NCBI GenBank assembly: GCA_002324875.1
Contig: NTJG01000015.1
Location: 25,827-89,826 of the forward strand
DNA from: Lysobacteraceae bacterium NML93-0793
GTDB lineage: Bacteria; Pseudomonadota; Gammaproteobacteria; Xanthomonadales; Xanthomonadaceae
Direction of reading: 5' to 3'
DNA: 64,000 nucleotides
The position numbers and the translations under genes are program-made. Position 1 is the stretch's first letter. The number at the start of each line of letters is the position of its first letter. Under the pieces are notes generated by a model that saw only the letters and a list, made by a program, of their open reading frames with translations, was not told the DNA's origin and made no database searches. Below are positions 43,762 through 53,359 of this stretch, in pieces.

Positions 43762-44984
43762 GCCTGGACGGCGGCCGCCGGGTCTTGCGCGGGCACTGCA
43801 TCGCGCGCGCGTGCGAGCGCATCGATCAGCGCATCGACGTCGGCATCGGCATGCGCGGCGCTGAGCGTGATCCGCAGCCGCGCCTGACCCTCGGGCACGG
43901 TGGGCGGCCGGATCGCGGTGACCCAGAAGCCGGCCGCATCGAGCGCCGCCGACAGCGCCAGCGCGGTCGCGTTGTCACCGCAGCGCAGCGGTTGGATCGG
44001 GGTGTCCGACGCCATCAGATCCAGACCCTGACCGAGTGCACGCGTGCGGAAACGCTGCACGAGTGCGGCCAGGCGCTCGCGGCGCCAGTGCTCGTGACGC
44101 GCGAGACGCACCGCGGCCAGCGACGCCGCGGCTTGGGCCGGTGGCAGCGCGGTGGTGTAGACGTAGGGCCGCGCGGTTTCGGCCAGATGCGCGATCAGAT
44201 CCGCATCACCGGCGAGCACCGCGCCGTAGCCGCCCAGCGCCTTGCCCAGTGTGACCAATTGCAGCGGCACCGCCTCGACGTCGAGCCGCGCCTCGGCCAC
44301 GCTGCCGCGGCCATCGGGCCCGCGCACGCCGATGCCGTGGGCGTCGTCGACGTACAGCAGCGCCTGCTGCACACGCGCGACGACCGCCAGCTCGCGCAGC
44401 GGCGCGACGTCGCCATCCATGCTGAAGACGCCGTCGGTCGCGAGAATCGCCGCGGTGTCCGGCAAGGTGCGCAACTGGCGCAGCGCACCCGGGGCATCGG
44501 CATGCGGATAGCGGCGCAGGCGGCAGCCGGCCAGGCGCGCGGCATCGATCAGGCTGGCGTGGTTGAGCCGGTCCTGGACGCAGACGTCGTCGTCGCCGAG
44601 CAGCGCCTGCAGCACCGCGAGATTGGCCGCGAAGCCGCTGCCCAGCACGAGGGCCGCCGGCACCTGCAACCAGTCGGCGATCTCGCGTTCGAGCGCGGCG
44701 TGACGTGCGTGATGGCCGCAGACCAGATGCGAGCCGCCGCTGCCGACGCCGTCGGTGGCCGCGGCGTCCTGCAACGCGCCCGAGACCGCGAAGTGCTGCG
44801 ACAGCCCCAGGTAATCGTTGCCGCAGAAATTCAGCAGCCAGCGCGACCCGCCGCCGTCCTCGACCTCGCAGCGCATGCCGTCGCGGCGCAGCACCGTGCG
44901 TCGATGGCGACGCAACAGCCGCGCATCGCGGTCCTCGCGCAGCTGGCGCGCGCGGGCGCGCAGGTCCGGGCGCTCAGGTGCCAT
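43758..44984 (-). CDS. bioF: 8-amino-7-oxononanoate synthase
   Basis: 408 residues, PLP enzyme joining pimeloyl-ACP and L-alanine. Visible: [59 protein letters not shown] and the PLP-lysine motif [11 protein letters not shown]. The ATG at 44984 lies within the end of the 37-codon ORF that bridges from bioB, suggesting coupling. N-terminal residues up to 50 are Arg-rich ([20 protein letters not shown]). An alternative start at 45014 is in frame but overlaps the small ORF more. Confidence 0.95.
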   Translation of the reverse strand: MAPERPDLRARARQLREDRDARLLRRHRRTVLRRDGMRCEVEDGGGSRWLLNFCGNDYLGLSQHFAVSGALQDAAATDGVGSGGSHLVCGHHARHAALEREIADWLQVPAALVLGSGFAANLAVLQALLGDDDVCVQDRLNHASLIDAARLAGCRLRRYPHADAPGALRQLRTLPDTAAILATDGVFSMDGDVAPLRELAVVARVQQALLYVDDAHGIGVRGPDGRGSVAEARLDVEAVPLQLVTLGKALGGYGAVLAGDADLIAHLAETARPYVYTTALPPAQAAASLAAVRLARHEHWRRERLAALVQRFRTRALGQGLDLMASDTPIQPLRCGDNATALALSAALDAAGFWVTAIRPPTVPEGQARLRITLSAAHADADVDALIDALARARDAVPAQDPAAAVQA

Positions 44985-45087
44985 GGCGCAACCAGGACGA
45001 CGCGCGGCCGGCACGCACGGCCGGCACGCCCCCGCGCATGCCCACCAGTGCCAGCAGCACGGGATCGACCCGGGCGGGCCACGGCAT
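44974..45087 (-). CDS. Possible 37-residue coupling ORF between bioB and bioF
   Basis: Starts with an ATG overlapping the bioB stop (TGATG), runs 37 codons and ends at a TGA ten bases inside bioF. The product begins [19 protein letters not shown] and has no known motif. It would keep ribosomes moving across the ~100 bp bioB-bioF gap and so couple their translation. It may be a non-coding accident of GC-rich sequence. Confidence 0.35.
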   Translation of the reverse strand: MPWPARVDPVLLALVGMRGGVPAVRAGRASSWLRHGT

Positions 45088-46163
45088 CACGCCGCGCAGC
45101 TCTGCGGATGCTGCGGCAGTTCGATGATGTCGGCGTGGACCGTGCCGGGGTGATCGTGGCCCTCGGCATCCACGTGCACCTGCATCGGCTTCAGGCCCAG
45201 GCGCTGGAACAGCGCCATGTCGCGCTCGGTGTCCGGGTTGCCGGTGGTCAGCAGCTGCTCGCCGTAGAAGATCGAATTGGCACCGGCGAGGAAGCACATC
45301 GCCTGCAGCTCGTCGCTCATGTCCTGGCGGCCGGCCGACAGCCGCACCATCGAACACGGCATCAGGATGCGTGCGACCGCGATCGTGCGCACGAAGTCGA
45401 AGGGATCGATCGCCTCGGTGCCGTGCAGCGGCGTGCCTTCCACCTGCACCAGCCGGTTGATCGGCACCGAGTCCGGATGCACCGGCAGATTGGCCAGCGT
45501 GCGCAGCAGGCCGGCGCGCTGGCGCCCGGTCTCGCCCATGCCGACGATGCCGCCGCAGCAGGTCTTGAGGCCGGCGTCGCGCACGTGTTCGAGCGTGTCG
45601 AAGCGGTCCTGGATCTCGCGCGTGTGGATGATCGCGTCGTAGAACTCGGGATCGGTGTCGATGTTGTGGTTGTAGTAATCCAGGCCCGCCTCCTTGAGCG
45701 CGCGTGCCTGGGGGCCGCTGAGCATGCCGAGCGTGGCGCATGTTTCCATGCCCAGCGCCTTGACCTCGCGGATCATCGCCGCGACCTTCGGGATGTCGCG
45801 GTCCTTGGGCGAGCGCCACGCCGCGCCCATGCAGAAGCGCGATGCACCGGCCGCCTTGGCCTGGCGGGCCTTCTCCAGCACCGCCTCGGTCTCCATCAGC
45901 TTCGTCGCCTCGACGCCGGTGTGGTAGCGCTGCGCCTGCGGGCAGTAACTGCAGTCCTCGGGACAACCGCCGGTTTTCACCGACAGCAGCGTGCTGATCT
46001 GCACCTCGGCCGGATCGAAGTGCTGGCGGTGCACGCCGGCCGCACGGAACAGCAGCTCGGTCAGCGGCAGCGCGAACAGGGCCTCGATTTCGGCACGCGA
46101 CCAGTCGTGGCGCAGGGGGACGGGCTGGCCGGCGGATTCGCGGGCGTGGCTGACAGCGGACAT
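45087..46163 (-). CDS. bioB: Biotin synthase
   Basis: 358 residues, radical SAM enzyme inserting sulfur into dethiobiotin. It has the cluster motif [13 protein letters not shown] (CxxxCxxC), [60 protein letters not shown] and [15 protein letters not shown]. The [2Fe-2S] ligands are the Cys residues in these blocks plus the Arg in VRLSAGRQ. It is first of the operon bioB-bioF-transporter-bioH-bioC and is divergent from comF across only 49 bp, which must hold both promoters. Confidence 0.97.
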   Translation of the reverse strand: MSAVSHARESAGQPVPLRHDWSRAEIEALFALPLTELLFRAAGVHRQHFDPAEVQISTLLSVKTGGCPEDCSYCPQAQRYHTGVEATKLMETEAVLEKARQAKAAGASRFCMGAAWRSPKDRDIPKVAAMIREVKALGMETCATLGMLSGPQARALKEAGLDYYNHNIDTDPEFYDAIIHTREIQDRFDTLEHVRDAGLKTCCGGIVGMGETGRQRAGLLRTLANLPVHPDSVPINRLVQVEGTPLHGTEAIDPFDFVRTIAVARILMPCSMVRLSAGRQDMSDELQAMCFLAGANSIFYGEQLLTTGNPDTERDMALFQRLGLKPMQVHVDAEGHDHPGTVHADIIELPQHPQSCAA

Positions 46164-46212
46164 GGCGATCTACCGACGTTGACGGCGGGACAAGCCCGGC
46201 AGTCTGGAAAGC

Positions 46213-46941
46213 ATGCCGACCCCTGTCAACCTGACGCCACAGCTGCCGGTTGACCACGGCTTCCGGCATCGCCTGCTTCGGCTCTTCGGCAGCCGCTGTC
46301 TGGTGTGCCGCGAGCGTGCAGCCGCCGAGCATGCACTCTGCGACGCCTGCCTGGCGGCCCTGCCCTGGGCCGGCGCCGCCTGTGCGCGCTGCGCGATGCC
46401 GCTGCCCACCGGCGACGGCCCGTGTGGCGCGTGCCTGCGTCGCGCGCCGCCGCTGGATGCGGTGCATGCGGCCTTCGTCTACGGCTTCCCGATCGACCGT
46501 CTGCTTCCGCGCTTCAAGTTCCATCACGACCTGGCCGCGGGCGCGCTGCCCGCGCGTTGCATGGCCGCGCGCTGCGCGGGTCTGCCACGCCCCGACGCGC
46601 TCGTGCCCGTGCCGCTCCATGCCGCGCGGTTGCGTCGCCGCGGCTACGACCAGGCCCTGGAACTGGCCCGCCCGCTGGCGAGCCGCCTGACATTGCCGCT
46701 GCGCGACGATCTGCTGCAACGCACGCGCGCCACATCCGCGCAGTCGGAACTCGCCGCCGTCGCGCGCCGCCGGAACGTCCGCGGCGCCTTCGCGTGCGGC
46801 CAACGCCCCGCGATGCCGGCACATGTAGCGCTGATCGACGACGTCATGACCACCGGCGCCACGCTGCATGCGGCCGCGATCGCGCTGCGCCGCGCCGGCG
46901 TGGCCCGAGTGGACGCCTGGGTCTGCGCGCGAGTCCCCTGA
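46213..46941 (+). CDS. comF: ComF-family phosphoribosyltransferase-like protein
   Basis: 242 residues. The N-terminal zinc region has CLVCRE, LCDACLAALP, ACARCAMPL and CGACLRR (four CxxC pairs). The C-terminal PRTase domain has VPVPLHAARLRRRGYDQALELA and the PRPP loop LIDDVMTTGATLHAAAI. ComF/GntX proteins are needed for DNA uptake in naturally competent bacteria, acting after DNA entry. It is divergent from bioB, an arrangement common in this group. Confidence 0.92.
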   Translation: MPTPVNLTPQLPVDHGFRHRLLRLFGSRCLVCRERAAAEHALCDACLAALPWAGAACARCAMPLPTGDGPCGACLRRAPPLDAVHAAFVYGFPIDRLLPRFKFHHDLAAGALPARCMAARCAGLPRPDALVPVPLHAARLRRRGYDQALELARPLASRLTLPLRDDLLQRTRATSAQSELAAVARRRNVRGAFACGQRPAMPAHVALIDDVMTTGATLHAAAIALRRAGVARVDAWVCARVP

Positions 46942-47025
46942 GGCAGGTGCGGCCGTGTGGACGCGCGCGATGGCGTGTCCCGGCAGCACCCGATCGCGCG
47001 GGCGCGGGCAATCCGACCCGACGCG

Positions 47026-47946
47026 TCAGCCCAGCAGACGCGTCACCGGCGGCAGCGTGTAATGCGCGGCGATGCCGGCGAAGATCGCCATGCCCACCCA
47101 GTGGTTGTGCAGAAACGCACGGAAGCACGCAGCCCGCTCGCGGTGGCGCGCGATGACGAATTCCCAGACCACCAGGCCGGCTGCGATCGCCAGCCCGAGC
47201 CAGAAATTCGGCCCCAGCCCCGCCTCGCGGCCGACCAGCGCCAATGCCGTGAACGCCAGCGCATACAGCACGCCCTGGGCGACGAGGTCGAGATCGCCGA
47301 ACAGGATGGCGGTGGACTTCGACCCGGCGCGGATGTCGTCCTCGCGATCGACCATCGCATACCAGGTGTCGTAGGCCGTGGCCCAGAAGATGTTGGCGAC
47401 GAACAGCACCCAGCCCAGCGGCGGCACCGTGCCCTGCACGGCGGCGAACGCCATCGGGATCGCCCAGCCGAACGCCACGCCCAGGTACACCTGCGGCAGA
47501 TAGGTGTAGCGCTTGAGATACGGATAACTCGCCGCGAGCGCCACGCCGACCACGCTCATCAGCACGGTCAGCCGGTTCATCGTCAGCACCAGCGCGAACG
47601 CGACCAGCATCAGCGCCGCGAACAGCAGCAGCGCCTCGCGTCCGCGCACCGCGCCGCTGGCCAGCGGCCGGTCCTTGGTGCGTTCGACCTGGGGATCGAG
47701 CCAGCGGTCGGCGTAATCGTTGATCACGCAGCCGGCCGAGCGCGTCAGCCACACACCGGCGGAAAACACCACCAGCGTCCACAGCGGCGGCACGCCCTCG
47801 GCGGCGATCCACAGCGCCCACCAGGTCGGCCACAGCAGCAGCAGCCAGCCGATCGGGCGGTCACCGCGCACCAGGGCCCAGTACTGGCGCAGCCGGTCGC
47901 GCCAGTGCGGGACGGTGGGTGCGGAGAAGCGTTCGTAGTCGTGCAT
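47026..47946 (-). CDS. ubiA: 4-hydroxybenzoate polyprenyltransferase
   Basis: 306 residues with eight to nine membrane helices. It prenylates 4-hydroxybenzoate in ubiquinone synthesis. Two Asp-rich metal motifs are present: [21 protein letters not shown] and [19 protein letters not shown] (the substrate-binding NDxxDxxxD and DxxxD types). [13 protein letters not shown] near the N-terminus is also typical. TATTCT lies nine bases before the ATG. It converges with comF over ~80 bp with no gene. Confidence 0.95.
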   Translation of the reverse strand: MHDYERFSAPTVPHWRDRLRQYWALVRGDRPIGWLLLLWPTWWALWIAAEGVPPLWTLVVFSAGVWLTRSAGCVINDYADRWLDPQVERTKDRPLASGAVRGREALLLFAALMLVAFALVLTMNRLTVLMSVVGVALAASYPYLKRYTYLPQVYLGVAFGWAIPMAFAAVQGTVPPLGWVLFVANIFWATAYDTWYAMVDREDDIRAGSKSTAILFGDLDLVAQGVLYALAFTALALVGREAGLGPNFWLGLAIAAGLVVWEFVIARHRERAACFRAFLHNHWVGMAIFAGIAAHYTLPPVTRLLG

Positions 47947-48086
47947 CGCGGCGGGAGAATACCAGCCCGCCCCGCGTGGCCAGCGCGCGTCGGCGCGCTG
48001 TCATCGTTTCGCACACGCCCTGCCGTCGCGCCGACACACGCCGGCGACAGGCTTGGAGGCCGACTCCTTGCGGACACGTCTCGCCC

Positions 48087-49253
48087 ATGCGGATCACCGT
48101 CGTCGGCGCCGGCTACGTCGGCCTGTCCAATGCGCTGCTGTGCGCCACGCGGCACGACGTGACCGCGCTCGACATCGATGCGGACCGGGTCGCGATGCTC
48201 GAGCGGCGGGAGTCCCCGCTCGACGATGCCGGCATCCGCGAGCATCTGGCCCGGCCCGATCTCCGGTTCTCGGCCACGCTGGACGCCGAAGCCGCCTACG
48301 CCGGCGCGGACTACGTACTGGTAGCCACACCGACCGACTACGACCCCGCGACCCATGCGTTCGACACCCGGTCGGTCGATGCAGTCATTGCCGAGGCGAT
48401 CACGCATGCCCCCCGGGCGGTGATCGTCATCCGCTCGACAGTGCCGGTGGGCTACACGCGTGCGGCCTGCGCACGCTTCGCCACCGACCGCATCCTGTTC
48501 GCACCGGAATTCCTGCGCGAGGGCCAGGCGCTGCACGACAACCTGTATCCGAGCCGCATCGTCGTCGGCGGCGATGCGGCGCACGGCGCGGCCTTCGCGC
48601 AGCGTCTCGCCGAAGGCGCCGTGCGCAGCGATGTGCCCGTGCTGCTGACCGATCCGTCCGAAGCCGAGGCGATCAAGCTGTTCGCCAACACCTATCTCGC
48701 CATGCGCGTGGCCTATTTCAACGAACTCGACACCTACGCCTGCACCCACGGCCTCGACACGCGCCGGATCATCGACGGCGTCAGCCTCGATCCGCGGATC
48801 GGCGGGCACTACAACAATCCCTCGTTCGGCTATGGCGGCTACTGCCTGCCCAAGGACACGCGCCAGCTGCTGGCCAATTACGCCACCGTGCCGCAGAACC
48901 TGATCCACGCGATCGTCGCGGCCAACACCACGCGCAAGGACTTCATCGCCGAGGACATCCTGCGCCGCCGGCCAGCCGTGGTCGGCATCTACCGGCTGGT
49001 GATGAAGGCCGGCTCGGACAACGTGCGGCTGTCCGCGGTGCAGGGCGTGATGAAGCGGATCAAGGCCAAGGGCGTCGAGGTGATCGTCCACGAGCCCGTG
49101 CTCGACACACCGGCGTTCTTCCACTCGCGTGTGGTCAATGATCTGGACGCGTTCAAGCGCGAGGCCTCGCTGATCGTCGCCAACCGGATGACCGGCGCCC
49201 TGCTCGACGTGGCGGACAAGGTCTACACCCGCGACCTGTCCGGCCGGGACTGA
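48087..49253 (+). CDS. ugd: UDP-glucose/GDP-mannose dehydrogenase family, likely UDP-glucose 6-dehydrogenase
   Basis: 388 residues. NAD-binding [16 protein letters not shown] at the start, [50 protein letters not shown] and the active-site Cys in [14 protein letters not shown]. The shorter length and [17 protein letters not shown] block fit the Ugd subgroup that makes UDP-glucuronate for capsule, LPS or lipid A aminoarabinose. No polysaccharide cluster is adjacent. The start is set by the Rossmann motif; no clear ribosome-binding site (GACTCC region). Confidence 0.92.
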   Translation: MRITVVGAGYVGLSNALLCATRHDVTALDIDADRVAMLERRESPLDDAGIREHLARPDLRFSATLDAEAAYAGADYVLVATPTDYDPATHAFDTRSVDAVIAEAITHAPRAVIVIRSTVPVGYTRAACARFATDRILFAPEFLREGQALHDNLYPSRIVVGGDAAHGAAFAQRLAEGAVRSDVPVLLTDPSEAEAIKLFANTYLAMRVAYFNELDTYACTHGLDTRRIIDGVSLDPRIGGHYNNPSFGYGGYCLPKDTRQLLANYATVPQNLIHAIVAANTTRKDFIAEDILRRRPAVVGIYRLVMKAGSDNVRLSAVQGVMKRIKAKGVEVIVHEPVLDTPAFFHSRVVNDLDAFKREASLIVANRMTGALLDVADKVYTRDLSGRD

Positions 49254-49345
49254 TGCGGGTGGCGTCGCCGCGGCGTTTCACTCTTCACGCGCAGGCAGGC
49301 CCCGCGGCCGGCCGCCCGGCACCTCCCCGCACGCGGGAATTCCGT

Positions 49346-49351
49346 TACAAT
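49346..49351 (+). promoter_or_regulatory. Putative -10 element for tRNA-Arg (TACAAT)
   Basis: TACAAT lies 44 bases before the mature 5' end of the tRNA, a normal distance for a tRNA precursor. No good -35 is visible. Confidence 0.45.
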
Positions 49352-49395
49352 CCGCGACCGCCTGCCCACGTCCGCGTGCGCACGGCCTGCATCAC

Positions 49396-49472
49396 GCGCC
49401 TGTAGCTCAGCCGGATAGAGTAGTGGCTTCCGAAGCCATTGGTCGGGGGTTCGAATCCCTCCAGGCGCGCCA
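49396..49472 (+). tRNA. tRNA-Arg (anticodon CCG)
   Basis: 77 nt with encoded CCA. Acceptor stem GCGCCTG pairs with CAGGCGC, G discriminator. The D-loop has AGCTCAGCCGGATAGAG, the anticodon stem-loop TGGCTTCCGAAGCCA gives anticodon CCG, and the T-loop GGGGGTTCGAATCCCTC holds TTCGAAT. It reads CGG codons. The DNA immediately 3' changes character (lower GC, repeats, accessory genes), as is common where tRNA genes serve as integration sites. Confidence 0.96.
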
Positions 49473-49504
49473 TCTCCCCCCGCTTCGATCCCAGGTCTGA
49501 TCCC

Positions 49505-49619
49505 ACAAGGAGTTAGCGAGCGGATTGCTCGCTAACTGGTGGTAATTGGGCAAAAGCGCTCGCTAACTGCTTGTAATCAGGCTAGACCGCTCGCTTACTC
49601 CTTGTAATTCGGCGTCTGT
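49505..49619. repeat. Three 31-bp-period direct repeats plus one inverted copy
   Basis: Direct units start at 49527, 49558 and 49589, exactly 31 bp apart, with consensus GCTCGCTWACTN4GTAATNNGGC. Just before them, AGTTAGCGAGC at 49511-49521 is an exact inverted copy of the unit head, and with CACAAGG before it matches 17 bases of the third unit. The set is 33 bp downstream of the tRNA 3' end. It resembles arm-type integrase or excisionase sites or a replication/regulatory iteron cluster; which is unknown. Confidence 0.75.
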
Positions 49620-49713
49620 TCTCATGGCCCCGCGAGACGCGACGTAGGTGTAGCGTCGGCGCCGCTTGGCCAAGAGCAACTTTTGGTCCCGCCACCTGTA
49701 TGTAGCGGTTTTT

Positions 49714-49777
49714 TCACGAAGCAGTGGTCTTCGGATCAGACCTCTCACGAATCGGTGGTCTTCGGCTCGAAGACCTC
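49714..49777 (+). repeat. Two 31-bp-period direct repeats (TCACGAA..GTGGTCTTCGG)
   Basis: Units begin at 49714 and 49745: TCACGAAGCAGTGGTCTTCGG and TCACGAATCGGTGGTCTTCGG cores, each followed by a GACCTC end. They are unrelated in sequence to the 49527 set but share the 31-bp period. The rest of 49473-50402 has no credible gene; a UUCG-loop hairpin CGAGGCCC/GGGCCTCG lies at 50067-50086. Confidence 0.65.
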
Positions 49778-50024
49778 ACTTATCGCTGGGTTTGTGGACT
49801 GACAACCGCTTGCCCCGGGGCAGTCGCTTCTAGCGCCTCTTGGAACAGGCGACATCCGTTTTGCTTGATGCCCGCGCTGCTGGCCGATGTCAGTTCTGGA
49901 CCGTGGAGCTCGGGGGCTCAGGAGGCTCACTGGATAAGCGATCTGCCGCTACCTTCGTTCGTCCGGCAGGTCGATTTCGTGTGTCCGACTGGCTCTGATC
50001 GGGTGAAGGGCGACTTCGGCTCCG

Positions 50025-50050
50025 TGTCCGCTATCGGCCAAAAGCGGACA
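50025..50050 (+). repeat. 26-bp palindromic repeat, left copy (TGTCCG...CGGACA)
   Basis: TGTCCGCTATCGGCCA then AAAGCGGACA, an imperfect palindrome. A copy with the same orientation lies at 53360-53385. The two differ only in a few middle bases. They bracket the two-gene nuclease module. Confidence 0.7.
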
Positions 50051-50402
50051 TCCGAGAATCGTTCGACGAGGCCCTTCGGGGCCTCGGACGTCGGCGCTTG
50101 GTTGCAAGTTCTGGCTTCCGTCCCTCGCGAGATGGCGAGTGAAGTGGCTTGGACGACGCTGACATCGTTCCACTAGCGCCTTCTGGCCTCTGTAGTCAGG
50201 CGGATCAGAGCTGCTCGGTTCCCGCCTTGCGGATGCGTCAGATTTTTCCGGACTGTGTCATCAGCCGCCAGGCACGACGCACTTTTTCGAGATCGCGCGG
50301 GACCTACCCGCCGCGTCGGCAGGTAGCGGTGCGCCAGCGAATCGAGCATCGCCGCGCTAGCATCAGCCGTAAGTCTCGGCGCCATACACGGAAGGGACGT
50401 TG

Positions 50403-52055
50403 ATGCCATTGCGGAACTCGCCATGCCGATGCGGAAGCGGTCAGCGACTCAAGCACTGCTGCGGCTGGCTGGGCGACCCTGCCGAGCGGCCCGGCGCCTC
50501 GCTTCCAAGTCCGGAGGAGCTGGACGCGCTTACTACCGCGCGCCGGGTGGAGATCTTCCGCCAGCAGCGCCAGCAAGGCCGTGGCAGACCGATCATTTCC
50601 TTTGAACTGAACGGCGCCCGTGTAGTTATCGTCGGGGCGCGCGCTTTCCAAGGCCGCTGGGTCTTCTTCTTTGACTTCTTGACCGACTACATCAAAAACG
50701 TGCTTGGCCGAAGCTGGGGCGAGAACGAGCAGCGCGAGGCCGCCAATGCTCAGCACCCGGTCATGCGCTGGGCCGAGCACCTCCAGCGGCAGATGGAACG
50801 GGCGAAGGCACAGGAGACCTCCCGCGACGGGCTCTTCTCGATGCCGGCCACAGGCGCGGCGACAGCCTGGTTTGAGCTCGCATACGACCTGTATCTGATC
50901 CACCACCACGCGCGCGAGGAGGATCAGGACGCGATAAACGCACTCGTAGCCCGCCTTCGCCTGGCACCCGAGTTCTTGGGCGCGCGGCATGAAGCGCGGG
51001 CTGCCGGACTCCTCCTACGCGCAGGGTTTGAGGTGTCATGGCAAGAGAGCGTGGGGCGCAGGCACGGCGGGCAAGGGGAATTCACCGCGGTCCACCCTAA
51101 AACCGGGAACCGGTTCTGGGTCGAATGCAAATGCCGCCAAGGGAGTGGCCGGAAGACTCCGCGCTTTACGCACCTGATCACAAACGCGCTTAGCAAGCAT
51201 GCCGAGCACGAGCGGCTTTTGTTCATCGAACTCAACCTGCCCGAGCCGCAGATCGCTCGGGACGGCAGCGGTTGGCCGGCTTGGGTAGCCTCGCGGCTGC
51301 GCCACCTCGAGGCCACCGCTGACGCTGCGCTTCCGAGGGCCCACGTAGTGTTCTCGAACTATCCACATCACCGCAGCTTGGAGGCACAGGGAGACGGCAC
51401 TGGGATTGTCTTGGAAGGGTTTCGAACGGGTATGTATGGCCTCGGCCAGCCCATCACCCTCGAAAGCGCGATCGAGCGGCGGCGCAGCCACCCGGAGCTC
51501 GAAGCGCTCTGGTCGTCAATCGAAGTCCACGGGCATATTCCGCCGACCTTTGACGCCTCCTTTCCAGGCGTCGACGAGGCGAATCGGCTGCTCATTGGGC
51601 GCGAATACCAACTCGACGATGACGCAATCGGTACGTTGGAGAGCGCGGTCGTTGATGAAGGCGCAGGCACCGCTAGCGGCATTTTTTACCTCACGAGCGG
51701 TGAGCGCATGATCTACGAAGTGCCGCTCTCTGAGGCCGAGATGCATGCTTGGCGCCGCGATCCTCAGACGTTCTTTGGGCAGCTCGCCCCCCCTGGTGGA
51801 CCGATGCGCGGGCCGCTGGACGCCTATGACTTCTTCGCGACTTCAATGGAGACACTCTCGCGGCAAGACCTGCTCAGCGCGATGCAGGGCCGACCTGATA
51901 TCGAGGAAATACGGCACCTGCCGCAGCCCGCCCTCCTCCACCTACATGTGCTCGGACTCGTCTCCAGTCTTGATCAGCGCGGCAGCTTCCCGTCTCCACC
52001 GGAGTGGGCGCGCAGAATGCGACCTCGGCGCAAGCTCGGTCCCAGCCAGGACTAG
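50403..52055 (+). CDS. SEC-C zinc motif protein with predicted PD-(D/E)xK nuclease fold
   Basis: 550 residues, not recognised as a named gene. Residues 7-21 are a SEC-C motif (PCRCGSGQRLKHCCG), a zinc-binding module. Residues ~190-245 look like a PD-(D/E)xK nuclease core: a helix with Glu197 (RHEARAAGLLLRAGFEV), Glu226 in GQGEFTAV, and ECK at 241-243 (FWVECKCR). The C-terminal ~300 residues show no known domain. ATG at 50403 follows GGAAGGGACGT; a TTG directly upstream is less likely. Base composition is lower in GC than flanking core genes. It is followed after three bases by a PIN-like gene, so the two are one unit. Nuclease call is inference from spacing of acidic and Lys residues. Confidence 0.65.
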   Translation: MPLRNSPCRCGSGQRLKHCCGWLGDPAERPGASLPSPEELDALTTARRVEIFRQQRQQGRGRPIISFELNGARVVIVGARAFQGRWVFFFDFLTDYIKNVLGRSWGENEQREAANAQHPVMRWAEHLQRQMERAKAQETSRDGLFSMPATGAATAWFELAYDLYLIHHHAREEDQDAINALVARLRLAPEFLGARHEARAAGLLLRAGFEVSWQESVGRRHGGQGEFTAVHPKTGNRFWVECKCRQGSGRKTPRFTHLITNALSKHAEHERLLFIELNLPEPQIARDGSGWPAWVASRLRHLEATADAALPRAHVVFSNYPHHRSLEAQGDGTGIVLEGFRTGMYGLGQPITLESAIERRRSHPELEALWSSIEVHGHIPPTFDASFPGVDEANRLLIGREYQLDDDAIGTLESAVVDEGAGTASGIFYLTSGERMIYEVPLSEAEMHAWRRDPQTFFGQLAPPGGPMRGPLDAYDFFATSMETLSRQDLLSAMQGRPDIEEIRHLPQPALLHLHVLGLVSSLDQRGSFPSPPEWARRMRPRRKLGPSQD

Positions 52056-52058
52056 CAC

Positions 52059-53273
52059 ATGACGCCTTCTTTGATAGGACCCAACCACAAGCCCCCCGCC
52101 GCGGACCCGGGGCGCGTTGCGGTCTACCTGGACAGCGCGGACTACTCGAATCTCTCGAGCCCAAAGATCACCCCGGAGCTTGCGCGCGTGCGAGACGAGC
52201 TGCGGGAGCTTTGTCGCGACAGGCGTGTTGCGTTCTGCTTCTCGTCCGTCGCGCTGTTCGAATCGTCCCCAGTGCAGGCCAAGGACAGCGGCTTTTCTGC
52301 CGCGCGTATCGAGTTGGCGGGTGAGCTTTGTGGCACCAATGCGCTTGCGTCTGTTGACCGGATCTTCAAGATTGAAGCGAAGCAGATTCAAACGCTCTCC
52401 AAGTCCGAGGAGAGCGTCCACCGATCCGACGGCCACTGGTTTCCGGACGTCTCCGACCTCTTGCAACCGCTGAGCGAGATGCGCGCTCAGATCAAGGGCA
52501 TGATGGAGGAGAAGATCGGGGCAATGCAGCTCAACCGCGCGCAGCGCCGAGCGGCGGCTGCACTTACCAGCCGCCATGGCGTGCTGCGGGGCTCAGCGCT
52601 CTCTGGGCTTTCGCAGGCAAGTGAAGCGGAGCTTGCTGGCCTTCCGCTTCGCCAGAAGGACATGGCAATCATCCAGCGCTACATGGCGGGCCAAGCGACG
52701 CGCGAGGCGGCTGAAGCGGCGCTTTTGAGTAGCCTCGCTGACCTGCCGACGCTGGCCAAGTGGATACGCAATGGCAACGACATGAGCCTGAGGCTCGCGC
52801 CCATCCTGCGGAAGCCCGCGGCTGACTTCGTGGCCAAAGCGCAGGCAGGTTTGGATCAAACACTCTCGGCGCGGCAAGCCGCACTGCGGGTGAATCCGCA
52901 GCTTGATCGCCAGACGGATTGGAACGCGATGCGCGCAGGTCTCCTGCGCGACTTCATCAGCAAGAACGCCTCGCAAAGCGGCGCAGTGCTGGCGCGCTCA
53001 GATGACGAGCGCGAAACGCTATGCCCGGGGACGTCGACAACGATGACTCTCCTGTTCGCGCAGTTCAAGAAGGCGATCCTCGGGGGGCGGCCGCCGATTG
53101 TGGCCTCAGACTTTGGCGATTGCCTGCACGCGATCTACGCACCCTACGTTTCGATTTTTCGCGCCGATAAGCGCACGACACCTGACCTGCGTCCGCTCGT
53201 CGCACGCTGGGGCACGACGGTGACGCAGCGTGTAGATGATGTGCCAGGCCTGATCAAGGCCCGCTTGGCATAG
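52059..53273 (+). CDS. PIN-like domain protein with a long helical insertion
   Basis: 404 residues. The first strand region VAVYLDSADYSNLS (Asp25, Asp28) and FCFSSVALFESS (Glu68) resemble the start of a PIN nuclease. The matching C-terminal half is PIVASDFGDCLHAIYAPYV followed by IFRADKR (Asp351, Asp354, Asp370), the usual D-x-x-D...D pattern. Between them are ~270 mostly helical residues, an insertion not seen in small toxin PINs. It begins three bases after the SEC-C/nuclease gene, implying translational coupling and a joint function. The start ATG at 52059 has no strong ribosome-binding site of its own. Function unknown; a defence or RNA-processing role is inference. Confidence 0.6.
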   Translation: MTPSLIGPNHKPPAADPGRVAVYLDSADYSNLSSPKITPELARVRDELRELCRDRRVAFCFSSVALFESSPVQAKDSGFSAARIELAGELCGTNALASVDRIFKIEAKQIQTLSKSEESVHRSDGHWFPDVSDLLQPLSEMRAQIKGMMEEKIGAMQLNRAQRRAAAALTSRHGVLRGSALSGLSQASEAELAGLPLRQKDMAIIQRYMAGQATREAAEAALLSSLADLPTLAKWIRNGNDMSLRLAPILRKPAADFVAKAQAGLDQTLSARQAALRVNPQLDRQTDWNAMRAGLLRDFISKNASQSGAVLARSDDERETLCPGTSTTMTLLFAQFKKAILGGRPPIVASDFGDCLHAIYAPYVSIFRADKRTTPDLRPLVARWGTTVTQRVDDVPGLIKARLA

Positions 53274-53359
53274 TCCATTCAGGCTGATGGCTACCTTCAG
53301 ATTCAAGCTGGCGTCCGACCTATCCCTCGATAAATCTTCCCAATCCCTGCCAAGCCAAA

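Noticed and set aside
46164..46212. Precise divergent promoters for bioB and comF
   Set aside because: TTGACG and TTGTCC hexamers occur but none pairs with a -10 at proper spacing, so no sites were called.
44974..46989. 671-codon minus-strand frame across bioB and comF
   Set aside because: It reads bioB in the wrong frame; only its last 37 codons lie outside known genes and are listed separately as a weak ORF.
49527..49619. Possible CRISPR array
   Set aside because: Only three units with no separate spacers; conservation is spread across the whole 31 bp, and there are no cas genes.
49724..50176. 150-codon plus-strand ORF and 61-codon minus ORFs in the tRNA-adjacent gap
   Set aside because: They span the direct repeats and hairpins, lack a ribosome-binding site, and show no domain.
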